64,000 nucleotides of DNA from Rothia koreensis (GCF_004136575.1 NZ_NOIQ01000001.1:737776-801775); one strand, 5' to 3'. Shown: positions 41,646 to 50,782, counted from the first letter of the stretch. The notes: generated by a model from the sequence alone, not told the origin. Made by a program: numbers and translations.

Positions 41646-44330
41646 TTACTTGCCCGCCTGGGCTACCTGGCTCTTGACCTGGGTGAAGGCCTCGTCGATC
41701 TTCGCGGGGTCCTGTCCACCGCCCTGAGCGAGGTCGTCCTTGCCGCCGCCGCCACCGCCGAGGGCACCGGCCGCGGTCTTGACCAGGGCCCCGGCCTTGA
41801 CGCCGAGGTCGCGCGCAGCCTGATTGGTGGCCACGACGACCACGGGCCGCCCGTTGTTGGTCCCGGCGACCATGACCGTGGCAGCTTCCTCGCCGAGGCG
41901 GTGCCGCAGGTCGGTGGCCAGGTTGCGGACGTCGTCGGCGGCGAGGTCTCCCGCGTTGTGGGCCAGCAGCCGCACTCCCCCGATGAGTTCGGCGGATTCG
42001 ACGAGTCGCCCCGCTTCCGCCTGGAGCTTCTCCTTGCGCAGCTTCTCGAGCTCCTTCTCCGCCGACTTGAGCCGGTTGAGCGTCGAATTGATCTTCTCCG
42101 GCAGGTCGGCCGAGTTCTGGACCTTCATCAGGTCGCTCAGCTGGCTGACCAGGGTCCGTTCTGCCGCCAGGTGGTTGAAGGAATCCAGGCCGACCAGCGC
42201 CTCGACGCGGCGGTTGCCGGACCCGACGGACTGCTCGGAGATGAGCGAGAGCGAGCCGATTTCGGACGAGCTGCTCACGTGCGTTCCGCCGCAGAGTTCG
42301 CGGGAGAAGTCACCGTTCATTTCGACGACGCGCACGACATCGCCGTACTTCTCGCCGAACAGCCCGATGGCTCCCATCGCCTTGGCCTCGTCGTAGGGCA
42401 TTTCGCGGGTGATGACCTCGTAGTTGTCACGGATCGCGGTGTTGGACAGCCCCTCGACTTCCTCGCGGACGGTCTGCGAGAGCGAGTCGGTCCAGGCGAA
42501 GTCGAAGCGCAGGTAGCCCTCCTTATTGAAGGAGCCGCGCTGCATGGCTTCGGGGCCGAGCACGCTGCGCAGGGCCGCGTGCACGATGTGCGTGCCCGAG
42601 TGGGCCTTCTCGGCGTCCTTTCGGCGCTGCACATCAACCTGGGCCTGGGCCTCGACGCCGGCGACGACCTCGCCCTCGGTCACCTCGCCCTTGTGGACGC
42701 TGAGCCCACGGACGGGCTGCTGGACGTCATGAACACGGATCGCATAGCCGTTTCCGGTGATCATGCCCGAGTCGGCGGCCTGACCACCGGCTTCGGCGTA
42801 GAACGGGGTCTCGTCCAGGACGATCTCGACCTGGGCGCCCTGGGACGCGGCCGGGACGGTCACCCCGTTCTGCAGGATCGCGCGGACGCGGGTGTGACCG
42901 CTGAGCTCGGTGTACCCGGTGAACACGGAACCGCGCTCGTCGACCAGCTCACGGAACGCACCGAGGTCCTCGTGCGAGCCCTTCTTTGCCTTGGCATCGG
43001 CCTGGGCGCGCTGCCGCTGCTCCTGCATCAGGGAACGGAAGGCCTTTTCGTCCACGCCGACGCCGGCCTCGGAGGCCATCTCCAGGGTCAGGTCGATCGG
43101 GAAGCCGTAGGTGTCGTGCAGGGCGAAGGCTTCTTCGCCCGTGACGGATCCGCCGCCGGTCTTGGCGTGCTTGACGGCCTCATTGAGGCGCGTGGTCCCG
43201 GACTCGATGGTGTGCAGGAAGGCCCGCTCTTCCGCGTAGGCGATGCGGGAGATGCGGTCGAAGTCGTCGGCGACCTCGGGGTAGGCGCCCTTCATGGCGT
43301 CCCGGGAGGTCGGGAACAGCACCGGCAGGCACGGTTCGGTGACTCCGAGCAAACGCATGGCGCGGATCGCGCGGCGCAGCAAGCGACGCAGGATGTAGCC
43401 GCGGCCTTCGTTCGACGGCGTCACCCCGTCGGAGATGAGCATCAGGGACGAACGGATGTGGTCGGCGACCACGCGGAGCCGGACGTCGTCCTCGTAGCCT
43501 TCGTCCTCGGCGGACTCCGAGCCGAAGTACTTCTTGCCGGACAGCTCCGAGGCGGCGTCGAGCACTGGGCGGACCTGGTCGGTCTCGTAGAAGTTCTCGA
43601 CCCCCTGGAGGAGCATGGCCAGGCGCTCGAAGCCCAGGCCGGTATCGATGTTCTTCTTGGGGAGCTCGCCGAGGATTTCGAAGTCGTCCTTGCCGATGCC
43701 CTCACCACGCTGGAACTGCATGAACACGAGGTTCCAGATCTCGATGTAGCGATCGTCGTCGGCCGCGGGTCCGCCCTCCTTGCCGTAGGCGGGGCCGCGG
43801 TCGTAGAAGATCTCCGAGTCGGGGCCGGCGGGTCCGGGCTGGCCCGTGGACCAGTAGTTCTCCTGCATGTTCATGCGCTGGATGCGTTCTTCGGGGAATC
43901 CGACGTCGCGCGTCCAGATGTCGAAGGCTTCTTGGTCGCCTTCGTACACGGTGACCCAGAGGCGTTCGGGGTCCAGGCCGAAGCCGCCCTCGGACTGCGG
44001 CGAGGTCAGCAGCGTGTAGGCGAAGGGAATCGCCTGTTCCTTGAAGTAGTCGCCGAAGGAGAAGTTCCCGGCCATCTGGAAGAAGGTGCCGTGGCGGGCG
44101 GTCTTGCCGACTTCGTCGATATCCAGAGTGCGGATGCACTTCTGGACGGAGGTCGCGCGCTTGTAAGGGGCCTTCTCCCGGCCGAGGAAATACGGGATGA
44201 ACGGGACCATTCCGGCGATCGTGAACATCGCACCGGCTTCGTTCGAGACCAAGGAGGCGGACGGGACGACGGTGTGTCCGCGTTCTTCGAAGAATTCGAT
44301 CCAGCGCTGCTTGATTTCCTGAGAGAGCAT
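41646..44330 (-). CDS. alaS: Alanyl-tRNA synthetase
   Basis: 894 residues with all domains: the class II catalytic core (HTVVPSASLVSNEAGAMFTI, then TGLGFERLAMLLQG), a tRNA-recognition domain, the editing domain with HSGTH (near 578) and CGGTHV (near 680), and the C-Ala domain ending in a Gly-rich GGGGGGKDDLAQGGG stretch. It charges tRNA-Ala and clears Ser/Gly mischarging. The start is ATG 44330; a weak AAGGACT lies about 12 nt upstream. Confidence 0.98.
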   Translation of the reverse strand: MLSQEIKQRWIEFFEERGHTVVPSASLVSNEAGAMFTIAGMVPFIPYFLGREKAPYKRATSVQKCIRTLDIDEVGKTARHGTFFQMAGNFSFGDYFKEQAIPFAYTLLTSPQSEGGFGLDPERLWVTVYEGDQEAFDIWTRDVGFPEERIQRMNMQENYWSTGQPGPAGPDSEIFYDRGPAYGKEGGPAADDDRYIEIWNLVFMQFQRGEGIGKDDFEILGELPKKNIDTGLGFERLAMLLQGVENFYETDQVRPVLDAASELSGKKYFGSESAEDEGYEDDVRLRVVADHIRSSLMLISDGVTPSNEGRGYILRRLLRRAIRAMRLLGVTEPCLPVLFPTSRDAMKGAYPEVADDFDRISRIAYAEERAFLHTIESGTTRLNEAVKHAKTGGGSVTGEEAFALHDTYGFPIDLTLEMASEAGVGVDEKAFRSLMQEQRQRAQADAKAKKGSHEDLGAFRELVDERGSVFTGYTELSGHTRVRAILQNGVTVPAASQGAQVEIVLDETPFYAEAGGQAADSGMITGNGYAIRVHDVQQPVRGLSVHKGEVTEGEVVAGVEAQAQVDVQRRKDAEKAHSGTHIVHAALRSVLGPEAMQRGSFNKEGYLRFDFAWTDSLSQTVREEVEGLSNTAIRDNYEVITREMPYDEAKAMGAIGLFGEKYGDVVRVVEMNGDFSRELCGGTHVSSSSEIGSLSLISEQSVGSGNRRVEALVGLDSFNHLAAERTLVSQLSDLMKVQNSADLPEKINSTLNRLKSAEKELEKLRKEKLQAEAGRLVESAELIGGVRLLAHNAGDLAADDVRNLATDLRHRLGEEAATVMVAGTNNGRPVVVVATNQAARDLGVKAGALVKTAAGALGGGGGGKDDLAQGGGQDPAKIDEAFTQVKSQVAQAGK

Positions 44331-44416
44331 ATCGGCTATTAGTCCTTCGTCCTGAGTGTCTTGAGTGACGTTGTCGTGTCCGTGGGATTGGGGTGCTTGG
44401 TGCGCCGCGTGCGGCG

Positions 44417-44878
44417 CTACTGACCGTTCCTGGGGTCCTTGCCGGATCCCAGGAAGAAGTCGGGTGGGAGTTCTTCGATGGACTCCGCTTCTTGGGCCGA
44501 GGCCTGTGGCTCGGTGACTTCCGCGTCCACGGGGCGGCTTTCGAGGGGCTTGTCCCAGGTGTCGAGTGAACCGGGGCGGATGTCCTTCTTTTGGTTCGCG
44601 TACTTCTGGGTGAGTTCTTCTTCCCGTTCGGCCATGCCCTGTTTGACGGTGGCCGTGAATTTGAGGGCCTTGAGTGCACCCTGCCGGACCGGTGTCATGG
44701 CGCCGGAGAACCAGATCCTGCTGACGGTTCCGTGGCCCTCATCCCTTTTCTCGACCTGCATGGGGTCCCTCACCACTAGTTCCTGTGCGGTCTGGACGAT
44801 CTGCCCGCCTCGCTTGGACGCGACATATCCTGCGGCCGCCCCAGCGAGCAGCAAACCTGCTTTGGACCACCAGCTCAT
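44417..44878 (-). CDS. Hypothetical membrane-anchored protein beside alaS
   Basis: 153 residues. A short N-terminal membrane helix (about 4-22, WSKAGLLLAGAAAGYVASK) is followed by a charged cytoplasmic region with predicted helices (AMTPVRQGALKALKFTATVKQGMAEREEEL) and an acidic tail ending PPDFFLGSGKDPRNGQ. Short proteins of this shape commonly lie between DUF948 genes and alaS in actinobacteria; I do not know a function. Its start overlaps the DUF948 stop as ATGA. Confidence 0.7.
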   Translation of the reverse strand: MSWWSKAGLLLAGAAAGYVASKRGGQIVQTAQELVVRDPMQVEKRDEGHGTVSRIWFSGAMTPVRQGALKALKFTATVKQGMAEREEELTQKYANQKKDIRPGSLDTWDKPLESRPVDAEVTEPQASAQEAESIEELPPDFFLGSGKDPRNGQ

Positions 44879-45312
44879 CGGCCTTCTCCCGTCTCTGAGG
44901 TCCGGCCGGCTCCGGTCGCCGTGCCGGCGTCCTGCCCTTGGGCCCGGTGCCCGTTCTGTTTGCCGTCGCTCTCGGTGCGGAAGGCCTTGCGGACGCCGTA
45001 GGAGAACGAGGCGACCTTGATCAGGGGCTGTCCGACGGTGGAGGCGACGAGACTCGAGAGAGCGGACACGTTGGCCGAGGCGTCAGAGACGTTGTCGGTG
45101 ATGCCGTCCACCTTGGCGAGCTGCGAGTTGGTGGTGGTGACGGTTCTGGTGACTTCGTCGATGAGCGGACCGGTTCCGGCATTGATCTGCCGGACGGTCT
45201 CACGGATTTCGTCGAAGACCTTGCCGAGTTTGATGATCGGCATCGCGAGGAGGGCCACGAGGATCGCGAATACCCCGGCCGCGATGAGCCCTGCGATTGC
45301 TCCGCCCGTCAT
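44875..45312 (-). CDS. DUF948 family membrane protein
   Basis: 145 residues from ATG 45312 (AGAGGAGAC upstream). One membrane helix (about 3-25) is followed by a long amphipathic, coiled-coil-like segment (KVFDEIRETVRQINAGTGPLIDEVTRTV, then TTTNSQLAKVDGITDNVSDAS) typical of DUF948 proteins, which resemble methyl-accepting stalks. A hydrophilic Gly/Gln tail ends the protein. The role is unknown; it is coupled to the next gene and upstream of alaS. Confidence 0.8.
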   Translation of the reverse strand: MTGGAIAGLIAAGVFAILVALLAMPIIKLGKVFDEIRETVRQINAGTGPLIDEVTRTVTTTNSQLAKVDGITDNVSDASANVSALSSLVASTVGQPLIKVASFSYGVRKAFRTESDGKQNGHRAQGQDAGTATGAGRTSETGEGR

Positions 45313-45428
45313 GAATGCACCGTCTCCTCTGGTGGAATCGATTGGGTCCCGACGGTCGCTGGCTGCTTTTGCCGGGACGAGTGACAGTTTACGGCATGGC
45401 ACTGTCATTCATTGCCCTATTAAAGCGG

Positions 45429-45458
45429 CGATGGCCCGGGCATTTGCCCGGGCCATCG
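45429..45458 (-). terminator. Terminator of rpsD
   Basis: A perfect 13-bp stem CGATGGCCCGGGC/GCCCGGGCCATCG around ATTT lies 17 nt after the rpsD stop. On the minus strand it is followed by a weak T-rich CTTTAAT. Confidence 0.8.
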
Positions 45459-45475
45459 GAGCAAGGCTGGACGCC

Positions 45476-46117
45476 TTAGGACATGCGCGAGTAGTACTCG
45501 ACGACGAGCTGTTCCTCGCACGTGACGGGAATCTCGCTGCGCTGGGGCTTGCGCTCCAGCTTGGCGTGCAGCTTGTCGATCTCGACATTCAGGTACGCCG
45601 GGGTATCCGGGAGGACGTCCTGGTTGGCGCCGGTGGCGGCAACCTGGAACGGGTCCATCTTCTCGGACTTCGGGTGCACGTGAACCAGCTGGCCTTCCTT
45701 CACGCGGAAGGAGGGGCGGTCCACGCGGACGCCGTCGACCATGATGTGACGGTGCACGACCATCTGGCGGGCCTGAGCGATCGTGCGGGCGAAGCCCGCG
45801 CGGAGGACCAGTGCGTCCAGGCGCGACTCGAGGATCTGGAGCAGGATTTCACCGGTCCGGCCCTCGGTGCGCTTGGCTTCCTGGTATGCGCGGAGCATCT
45901 GGGTCTCGCGGATATTGTACTGCGCGCGGAGACGCTGCTTCTCGCGCAGACGGACGGCGTAGTCCGAGTCGGCCTTCTTGCGGGCACGGCCGTGCTGGCC
46001 GGGACCGTACGGGCGACGCTCGAAGTACTTCTCGGCCTTCGGAGTCAGCGGGATTCCGAGGGCGCGAGACTTGCGCACCAGGTTACGGGCGCGCTTGCTC
46101 TTGGGAGTTGATGCCAC
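45476..46117 (-). CDS. rpsD: 30S ribosomal protein S4
   Basis: 213 residues from GTG 46117 (GAAAGG upstream). Conserved segments are [27 protein letters not shown] and the S4 RNA-binding domain [31 protein letters not shown]. The N-terminus has no CxxC pair, so this is the zinc-free S4 form. S4 is a primary 16S rRNA binder and often an autogenous regulator. The gene stands alone, away from the alpha operon. Confidence 0.97.
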   Translation of the reverse strand: MASTPKSKRARNLVRKSRALGIPLTPKAEKYFERRPYGPGQHGRARKKADSDYAVRLREKQRLRAQYNIRETQMLRAYQEAKRTEGRTGEILLQILESRLDALVLRAGFARTIAQARQMVVHRHIMVDGVRVDRPSFRVKEGQLVHVHPKSEKMDPFQVAATGANQDVLPDTPAYLNVEIDKLHAKLERKPQRSEIPVTCEEQLVVEYYSRMS

Positions 46118-46410
46118 AATGTGCCTTTCATGCGGTTGACCGTGCGACGCGGTGGAGCACGATCATTTGTTCTGCTGTTACTGGCCTCCACGGTTCCGTG
46201 CACGTTTCGCACGGTGGAGAGCTGTGGGTCAGCCGCAACCCTCACTACAACTGCCCCGGTGATCACCCATGGGGTGCGTTTTGGGGAGCTTGCCAGCCAA
46301 CGCCCCAGTCTAGCTTCTTCGTGTGCTCCCGACCAGGAGGAACAGAGCCGGGTGCGTCACACCCTCCCGACGAGGAGGGGACGCGCCCGGCTCCTGATAC
46401 TCAGGCGTGG
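46118..46410. other. Intergenic region between rpsD and the Tat-exported protein gene
   Basis: 293 nt. It contains the rpsD upstream region (possible promoter and S4 leader) and the hairpin at 46345-46393. Small open frames here lack ribosome binding sites and coding character. Confidence 0.5.
46345..46393 (-). terminator. Hairpin terminator after the Tat-exported protein gene
   Basis: GAGCCGGG pairs with CCCGGCTC; after a T/G position GCGTC pairs with GACGC, and after a 3-nt bulge CCCTCC pairs with GGAGGG, about 19 bp in all. It begins 17 nt past the stop. No strong T-run follows. Confidence 0.65.
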
Positions 46411-47076
46411 TTACTCGGCGTGCAAAACGAGACGATAATTCGTCATGGGTTTACGGCTCGCAAGGAGCCCCGTCCAACCTCCGGACAAATCGAACTTCAG
46501 GTCAAATATACAGGTGTGGTCCCCATGGTCTGACCAGTTGAACTCGAGAGGGATGGTGACCTGCGCTCCCGTCCAATCCAAACTATCTGAGCCATCAGAT
46601 TTGCTCCATTGAATGGTCCCAGACAAGGGAATTCCCGCTCTCGCACCCGACTGGGCGCGATTGCCCAAGGTCGACCGGCCGGTGAATCTTTTGCCTCCCG
46701 CTCGTGGAAGCACCACGTACGGCCGAGGAACTTGGTGATTAAAACTTCCGCCAGCATAAGTATTGACTTCCATGGGCTGGGCATTCGGCCAACACGTGGC
46801 TCGCACGGTGATCGAGTACTGGAGGTTTGCGTTGGCCCACCCTCCAAAGGAAGTGGCGTAGTCCCGAAGGCCGGTGAAGGAGTTGAAGGCTTGAAGGATA
46901 CGGGCACAATTAATCTTCGGCCCCTGCACCTCATCCTTGGTCAGGCAAGGGTCCGAGGGATCTGCGCCGGGTTGCGAGGCCGCGAGGGCCGGCACGGAAG
47001 CGGAGGCGGCCGCCAGGGGGACCGACCATGCCGCGCCCTTGGCCAGGGTGCGGCGAGACAAGTTCTGCTGTGTCAT
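46411..47076 (-). CDS. Tat-exported protein of unknown function
   Basis: 221 residues. SRRTLAKGAAWSVPLAAAS is a twin-arginine signal with a hydrophobic core and an ALA-type cleavage site near residue 33, so the protein is probably exported folded. The mature part is rich in Gly, Trp, Asn and beta-prone segments (LQYSITVRATCWPNAQP, IPLEFNWSDHGDHTCIFDLKF) and has four cysteines that could form disulfides. It resembles the many small Tat-targeted Ig-like surface proteins of Micrococcales, without identifiable catalytic residues. Base composition is clearly AT-richer than the neighbours, and AT-rich non-coding DNA lies upstream, both suggesting a recent arrival. Confidence 0.75.
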   Translation of the reverse strand: MTQQNLSRRTLAKGAAWSVPLAAASASVPALAASQPGADPSDPCLTKDEVQGPKINCARILQAFNSFTGLRDYATSFGGWANANLQYSITVRATCWPNAQPMEVNTYAGGSFNHQVPRPYVVLPRAGGKRFTGRSTLGNRAQSGARAGIPLSGTIQWSKSDGSDSLDWTGAQVTIPLEFNWSDHGDHTCIFDLKFDLSGGWTGLLASRKPMTNYRLVLHAE

Positions 47077-47619
47077 GGGGTGCTTTCATATCGGGCGGAC
47101 GGGATGTCCGACAGGTCTGCGAGGGGCGTTCCCGGATAGGCAAAAAGGAGTCCACCCGGAAACTCACTCGGTAGCTTAGATGCCATCTTTTCCCATAGCG
47201 AGTGAACTATTGCACACGGCGACAACAAAATCTTCGTTCAACTAATCGATTATTCTTTCCATTAGCGCAGACACCGTCGCTCTGCGTCCGAAAATATTTC
47301 GATCGAGACACGCCGGGACGACACGAGAAGTCCACTTCATGGACACCACTTCGGGAGGCTCATCATCCCGCCCGTGCCGCCCGCTAGCGGAGCTTCTGGG
47401 CCACCTCGGAACCGGAGGCCGATCCGCACTCCCTCGATATGTACCCACGCCAGAACGAATTCATCTCAGATAGTTTTGGATCGAAATACATTCTTGGGAA
47501 TGACCTGCGAAAACACTGCAGGAGTAGTGGTTGCATATCAAAGAAGGGCACAATATTGATGTGAAAAAGGAATCACACTGGGATTTCCTCCCGATGCAGT
47601 CTCGACTCTCGTCAAGGGG
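47077..47619. other. AT-richer gene-free region upstream of the Tat-exported protein gene
   Basis: 543 nt with markedly lower GC than the rest. It should contain the promoter of the Tat-exported gene and the rarA terminator (47563-47587). A perfect TAATCGATTA palindrome lies at 47243-47252. Several frames of about 60 codons are open but lack binding sites; I see no supportable gene and no transposase remnant. Confidence 0.55.
47563..47587 (-). terminator. Intrinsic terminator of rarA
   Basis: On the minus strand GGAAATC, a 7-nt loop and GATTCC are followed directly by TTTTT. The stem has one bulged base. It lies 33 nt after the rarA stop and is one of few T-run terminators in the window. Confidence 0.55.
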
Positions 47620-49008
47620 CTATTTGACGCCGAAGGTACCCAGAATCCTGCGAATGATCCCCAGCCGCTGCCGGAGGGGTTTCTCCGAGCCGTACTCCGT
47701 GGGTCGGTAGTATTCGCGCCCGACCAGCTCATCCGGGGCATACTGCTGGGCCGCCACGGCGTGGGACACGCTGTGCGGATACACGTACCCCTTGCCGTGT
47801 CCGTGTTGGGCGGCGCCCGGATAGTGCGCGTCCCGGAGGTGCGGCGGAACCAGGCCGGCTTTGCCGGAACGAACATCGCCCATGGCCTCGTCGATTGCGG
47901 TGATCACCGCGTTGGACTTCGGGGCCGTGGCCAAATGGATCACGGCCTGCGCGAGGTTGATTCTCGCTTCGGGAAGACCGATGAGCTGGACGGCCTGCGC
48001 CGCGGCAACGGCCGTCTGCAACGCCGTCGGGTCGGCCATCCCGATGTCCTCACTCGCGTGGACCACGAGCCTTCTGGCAATGAACCTCGGGTCCTCACCG
48101 GCCTCGATCATGCGTGCCAGGTAGTGCAGGGCGGCGTCGACGTCGGAGCCTCTGATCGACTTGATGAACGCCGAGATCACGTCGTAGTGCTGGTCGCCGC
48201 CCTTGTCATAGCGGAGGGCCGCCTTGTCCAACGCCTCTTCCGTGTGCTTCTCGGTGATCTCGACGGCGCCGGACCTGTCCGTGGCCTCACCGTACGCGAC
48301 GGCGGCCGCCGCCTCGAGGGCGGTCAGAGCCCGGCGCGCGTCTCCCCCGCACAACTCGACCAGGTGGCGTCGGGCGGCGTCGGACAGGGACACCTGATCG
48401 CGCAGCCCTCTCTCCTCGGAGACCGCGCGATCCAGGAGGCCACCGATCGCCTCATTGTCCAAGGGTTTGAGCGTGACCAGGATCGAGCGCGAGAGCAACG
48501 GGGAAATGACCGAAAAGGACGGGTTCTCGGTCGTGGCCGCGACCAGCACGACCCACCTGTTCTCGACTCCCGGCAGCAACGCATCCTGCTGAGCCTTGGT
48601 GAAGCGATGGATCTCGTCGAGGAACAAGACCGTGGTGATGCCCCGCAGGTCACGGTCGTTCAGGGCCTGGTTGATCACGGCCCGGACGTCCTTGACCCCT
48701 GCGGTCACGGCCGAAAGCTCGGTGAACTTGCGGGAGGAACCGCGGGCGATCACGTGGGCAATCGTCGTCTTGCCCGTACCAGGCGGGCCCCACAGAATCA
48801 CCGAGGAAGGCCCCGCCGGGCCGGCGTCCTCCCCCGCCAGCACGCGCAAGGGAGAGCCCGGTTTGAGCGCATGCTCCTGCCCCACGATCTCGTCGACCGT
48901 GCGCGGACGCATTCTCACGGCCAAAGGACTCCGGGGGCCGGTCGAGCGGCCACTCGCGGACTCCTCAGGGGAGGATTCGTCGTCGCTGTCGAAAAGAGAT
49001 TGGGTCAC
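47620..49008 (-). CDS. rarA: Replication-associated recombination protein A (RarA/MgsA)
   Basis: 462-residue AAA+ protein. Walker A is [16 protein letters not shown], Walker B is [16 protein letters not shown], and sensor 1 follows in [15 protein letters not shown]. The C-terminal half has the tetramerisation region ([27 protein letters not shown]) and [11 protein letters not shown]. RarA acts at stalled forks together with SSB and clamp-loader-like activities. It starts at GTG 49008, 32 nt after dtd, with a weak binding site. Confidence 0.95.
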   Translation of the reverse strand: MTQSLFDSDDESSPEESASGRSTGPRSPLAVRMRPRTVDEIVGQEHALKPGSPLRVLAGEDAGPAGPSSVILWGPPGTGKTTIAHVIARGSSRKFTELSAVTAGVKDVRAVINQALNDRDLRGITTVLFLDEIHRFTKAQQDALLPGVENRWVVLVAATTENPSFSVISPLLSRSILVTLKPLDNEAIGGLLDRAVSEERGLRDQVSLSDAARRHLVELCGGDARRALTALEAAAAVAYGEATDRSGAVEITEKHTEEALDKAALRYDKGGDQHYDVISAFIKSIRGSDVDAALHYLARMIEAGEDPRFIARRLVVHASEDIGMADPTALQTAVAAAQAVQLIGLPEARINLAQAVIHLATAPKSNAVITAIDEAMGDVRSGKAGLVPPHLRDAHYPGAAQHGHGKGYVYPHSVSHAVAAQQYAPDELVGREYYRPTEYGSEKPLRQRLGIIRRILGTFGVK

Positions 49009-49040
49009 GCACCCAGCCTATCGGAGGGGCCGGCGGCGCG

Positions 49041-49478
49041 TCAGAGCAGGTCGGCGCTGTCCAGGACGACGGTGAACGGGCCGTCGTTGACCAGCTCGAC
49101 CTTCATTTCTGCGCCGAAACGACCCGTCTCGACCGTGGCCCCCAAACCGCGGAGGGCTGAAACGTACTGCTCGAACAGTGGTTCGGAGACCGGCCCCGGC
49201 GCCGCCTTGGACCACGAAGGACGCCTCCCCTTCCTGGCGTCGCCGTACAGGGTGAACTGGCTGACGGCCAGGATCGGTGCCTGTTCGTCCGCGCAGGACT
49301 TCTCCCCGTCCAGGAGGCGCAGATTCCAGGTCTTGTCCGCGAGTTTGGCGATTTCGGCGTCTCCATCCTCATGAGTGATGCCGACCAGCGCCACCAGCCC
49401 CGGCTCGTCGATCCGGCCGACGACCTCGCCCGAAACCGTCACCTGTGCACGTTCGACTCTCTGAAGGATCACACGCAT
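49041..49478 (-). CDS. dtd: D-aminoacyl-tRNA deacylase
   Basis: 145 residues, [21 protein letters not shown] at the start. The two active-site signatures are present: [21 protein letters not shown] (SQxT with catalytic Thr) and [11 protein letters not shown] (the cross-subunit Gly-cisPro-like motif, here GPF). The enzyme removes D-amino acids, and Gly mischarged on tRNA-Ala, from tRNA; the latter complements AlaRS encoded nearby. It lies upstream of rarA in the same direction. Confidence 0.94.
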   Translation of the reverse strand: MRVILQRVERAQVTVSGEVVGRIDEPGLVALVGITHEDGDAEIAKLADKTWNLRLLDGEKSCADEQAPILAVSQFTLYGDARKGRRPSWSKAAPGPVSEPLFEQYVSALRGLGATVETGRFGAEMKVELVNDGPFTVVLDSADLL

Positions 49479-49514
49479 GGGGCCAGTCTAGACAATGTCT
49501 CTTCCGCGAGCGGC

Positions 49515-49829
49515 TCACCCGAGATCGACGAGGGCGACCCCGGCAATGATGAGCACGATACCCAGAACCATGCGCTTGGTGAGGGGATCCTTCCAGATCG
49601 CGCGGGCCAACAGGGCGATCAGTGCAATACCGATCGCCGTCCAGATCCCGTACGCCACGCCCACCGGCATCCCGGCGTGCAAGGAGAGCCCGAGGAACGT
49701 GAATCCCGCCGCGTAGAAGATCATGATGGGCGCAATCCAGCGCTTTTTCCTAAATCCGTCCGATCCGCGCAGACTCAGCGTGGCCGCGACCTCGGAGACT
49801 ATTGCACAAGCCAACCAGATCCAACTCAT
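49515..49829 (-). CDS. SMR family efflux protein, second of a pair
   Basis: 104 residues and four membrane helices, the SMR size. The essential Glu is E13 in CAIVSEVAATLSLRGSDGF, and AYGIWTAIGIALIALLA and VLGIVLIIAGVALVDLG form helices 3 and 4. Two adjacent SMR genes usually encode a heterodimeric, antiparallel proton-coupled exporter of cationic compounds or guanidinium-like substrates. The start overlaps the partner's stop by 4 nt. Which substrate is exported cannot be told. Confidence 0.9.
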   Translation of the reverse strand: MSWIWLACAIVSEVAATLSLRGSDGFRKKRWIAPIMIFYAAGFTFLGLSLHAGMPVGVAYGIWTAIGIALIALLARAIWKDPLTKRMVLGIVLIIAGVALVDLG

Positions 49830-50194
49830 GGGCGCTCCTCGGAAACGACCGGGATCGGTACCGTCGCCGGGTAATGGGATTCGGTGCCGGTCTCGATCAC
49901 CAACACCCCCAGCATGATCAGGCCGATGCCGAAGATTCCGGTCAGTGACAATGCCTCGCCGAAAAGCGCCCAGCCCAGGATCGCGGTCAGGGCGACGCCG
50001 ACAGAGCTCCAGATCCCGTACGCCAACCCGACCGGCAGGCCCGCGCGCAGCAACGACCCGAGCAACAGGATCGCTCCCACGTATCCGACGACGGCCACGG
50101 GCACCCACGCCGGGTTGTCGACGGCACCGCGCAAGGACATGGTTCCGGTGACCTCGGCGAAGATCGCGCTCGTGAGCAACCACCACTTCTTCAT
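49826..50194 (-). CDS. SMR family efflux protein, first of a pair
   Basis: 122 residues with the SMR pattern: E14 in SAIFAEVTGTMSLRGA, AYGIWSSVGVALTAILG and GIFGIGLIMLGVLVIETG, plus a polar C-terminal tail of about 18 residues absent from its partner. Opposite topology to the partner is suggested by different charge placement in the loops. It overlaps the tetR stop as ATGA, so all three proteins come from one transcript. Confidence 0.9.
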   Translation of the reverse strand: MKKWWLLTSAIFAEVTGTMSLRGAVDNPAWVPVAVVGYVGAILLLGSLLRAGLPVGLAYGIWSSVGVALTAILGWALFGEALSLTGIFGIGLIMLGVLVIETGTESHYPATVPIPVVSEERP

Positions 50195-50760
50195 CGGTAA
50201 CCTCCTTGCGCCTCGGCCTGATCGATCAATTCCTGGGCACGGACCCCCACGTCCGCAAGGTTCTCCGCAGGGAACACACCGGTGGCCTCGGACATCCAGG
50301 CACCATCCGCGCAGAACCGGGCTGCCGTGAGCAGGGAGCGGGACTCGTCCGCGACGTCGTCGACCGCGAACCACGGCGACAGGAATCTGTGCCATGGCTC
50401 CCCGAGCTTCGGGTGGTAGAGCGCCTCCGAAAACACCCAGTAATCCGCGCGGGAAACCTCGGCGCTCGTGGCAACGGCGGCGTAGGCCCGATACCGCTCG
50501 AACACGGAGAGGGCTTCCGGTGCAGCGCCCGTGTGGTCTCGCAACAGGCCGTCCCACCGGGCCGCGGCGTGCTCGACCATCCCGAGCATCAGATTTTCCT
50601 TGCTCGAGTAGTAGTACATCAGGCCCTGCTTGGTCAGGCCCGCCCGGCGAGAGACGGATTCCAGGGACACCGTGACCCCCTGGACCGACTCCTGTTCCTC
50701 CGCAAGTTCCTTGGCCGCGCGCAGGATGCGCGCTCTCGTATCTTCGCTCACCCCGGTCAC
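50191..50760 (-). CDS. TetR family regulator of the SMR pair
   Basis: 189 residues. The N-terminal helix-turn-helix is ESVSRRAGLTKQGLMYYYSSKENLM (about residues 32-56, quoted here as two adjoining parts of the motif: recognition helix TKQGLMYYY), and a ligand-binding domain follows with many Trp, Tyr and Phe residues. It is the first gene of tetR-smr-smr with 4-nt overlaps. A 24-bp palindrome covers its GTG start, so autorepression relieved by an exported compound is the likely mode. A GTG three codons further in is a possible alternative start. Confidence 0.88.
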   Translation of the reverse strand: MTGVSEDTRARILRAAKELAEEQESVQGVTVSLESVSRRAGLTKQGLMYYYSSKENLMLGMVEHAAARWDGLLRDHTGAAPEALSVFERYRAYAAVATSAEVSRADYWVFSEALYHPKLGEPWHRFLSPWFAVDDVADESRSLLTAARFCADGAWMSEATGVFPAENLADVGVRAQELIDQAEAQGGYR

Positions 50761-50782
50761 TTTACCTGCCGGGAGGTAAAGT
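50759..50782. promoter_or_regulatory. Palindromic operator over the tetR start
   Basis: ACTTTACCT and AGGTAAAGT are perfect inverted arms around GCCGGG; over 24 bp, 11 of 12 pairs match. Size and symmetry are those of TetR-family sites. It overlaps the GTG start codon, so bound protein would block the tetR-smr-smr transcript. Confidence 0.8.

Noticed and set aside
46121..46438. Small plus-strand frames between rpsD and the Tat-exported protein gene
   Set aside because: No binding sites; they run over a hairpin terminator and the end of the minus-strand gene.
47202..47559. Short open frames upstream of the Tat-exported protein gene as transposase remnants
   Set aside because: Translations contain no DDE, HTH or other mobile-element motifs, and no inverted repeats or target duplications were found.
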